Positions 63,632 through 64,000 of a stretch of 64,000 nucleotides of DNA are shown piece by piece. Under the pieces are notes generated by a model that did not search any database, was not told the DNA's origin, and saw nothing but the letters and a program-made list of their open reading frames with translations. This DNA is from Fimbriiglobus ruber. GTDB taxonomy: Bacteria; Planctomycetota; Planctomycetia; Gemmatales; Gemmataceae. The position numbers and the translations under genes are program-made. Where the stretch lies: positions 481,460-545,459 of the forward strand of contig NZ_NIDE01000020.1 of assembly GCF_002197845.1 (NCBI RefSeq), read 5' to 3'. The stretch's first letter is position 1. Each line of letters begins with the position of its first letter.

Positions 63632-64000
63632 TCACTCGGCTGGCGTCTCGCCTCCACCCAGCAGGTCCGTCATCCGGGCGTCGACCCGGCGGGGCCGAAG
63701 GGTGGTCGCGTCGAGCAGCACCCAGACCGTCCGGCACTTCACCAAAAGCTGACCGTCGGCCGGGCGGCTGATCTCGGTAAACCGCTCCCAAGTGGCAGCC
63801 GACGGCTCCCCGACCCACGTCCGCGCTTCCAACTCGTCGCCCGGCAGACCGGGCCGCAGGTAGTCGATCTCGTGCCGGCGGACGACCCAGGTGAACGCCG
63901 CCTGCATGTCGGCTGGCGCGATTGCCCGCCAGTGAGCGACAGCCGTGTCCTGGACGTATCGGACGAAGGCCACGTTGTTGACGTGCTGCTGGCGGTCGAT
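63632..64000 (-). CDS. Hot-dog fold acyl-CoA thioesterase, 5' end cut off
   Basis: The frame runs off the right edge of the window. The visible part begins IDRQQHVNNVAFVRYVQDTA, the catalytic-region pattern of the 4-hydroxybenzoyl-CoA thioesterase/YbgC family. It continues RHEIDYLRPGLPGDELEART and ISRPADGQLLVKCRTVWVLL. It probably hydrolyses an acyl-CoA. The missing part is likely short (~10-20 residues). Between this gene and DUF1559 (63341-63631) there is an AT-rich stretch with no gene. Confidence 0.82.
   Translation of the reverse strand: MDRQQHVNNVAFVRYVQDTAVAHWRAIAPADMQAAFTWVVRRHEIDYLRPGLPGDELEARTWVGEPSAATWERFTEISRPADGQLLVKCRTVWVLLDATTLRPRRVDARMTDLLGGGETPAE

Overview
The window looks like chromosomal DNA from a planctomycete, most likely family Gemmataceae. 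GC is high throughout. Several proteins belong to families that are almost restricted to this lineage: a BBP7-type outer-membrane beta-barrel, a TIGR03000-domain protein, a DUF1559 pseudopilin-like protein, a PVC-type haem-binding CxxCH protein, and WD40/HEAT secreted proteins. kdsB points to a Kdo-containing outer membrane. The species cannot be named from the sequence.

Layout. 1-4.1 kb: uppS (cut by the left edge), cdsA, phoH and a short UvrC-like GIY-YIG protein whose C-terminus runs into a composite inverted-repeat element. 4.5-11 kb: a secreted beta-propeller protein, then an RND efflux operon (permease plus adaptor) divergent from a GntR/FCD regulator with a 17-bp palindrome between them. 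11.2-15.4 kb: pyrG, kdsB, a small winged-helix protein and a sigma-70 family factor, all on the minus strand. 16.2-19.4 kb: the BBP7 barrel and a Gly/Tyr/Pro-rich TIGR03000 protein carrying a frameshift. 19.7-24.1 kb: a ribose-type ABC importer (binding protein, double ATPase, permease) and a lipoprotein resembling an inactivated M48 peptidase. 24.4-28.7 kb: a small lipoprotein and the PVC-type cytochrome protein.

28.8-30.5 kb holds a 1.7-kb insertion sequence with 16-bp perfect terminal inverted repeats and a 9-bp target duplication. It sits in the last codons of an M24 peptidase gene, which is preceded by two tandem LURP-one paralogues. 33-39 kb: ubiE/menG and hemE face a tightly overlapped biotin operon, bioB-bioF-bioDA, in which bioD and bioA are one gene. 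39-45.4 kb: repeats, a monomeric sarcosine oxidase-like enzyme, a PEP-CTERM protein, fumC with an internal insertion, and a secreted esterase. 45.5-48.9 kb: pstS and a fused pstC-pstA. 49-53.3 kb: glpK broken by a one-base insertion, a low-GC orphan gene, and a glycosyltransferase/acyltransferase pair. 53.6-58.7 kb: a second RND efflux operon. 58.8-64 kb: an SGNH hydrolase, a WD40 protein, a lipoprotein plus DUF1559 pair, and a thioesterase cut by the right edge.

Two themes run across the window. First, at least six kinds of long palindromic element lie at gene 3' ends; two of the kinds occur twice. Second, four one-base indels, three of them in or beside G/C runs, break three genes. These could be real pseudogenisation or consensus errors and should be checked against reads. 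No tRNA, rRNA or CRISPR array was seen.
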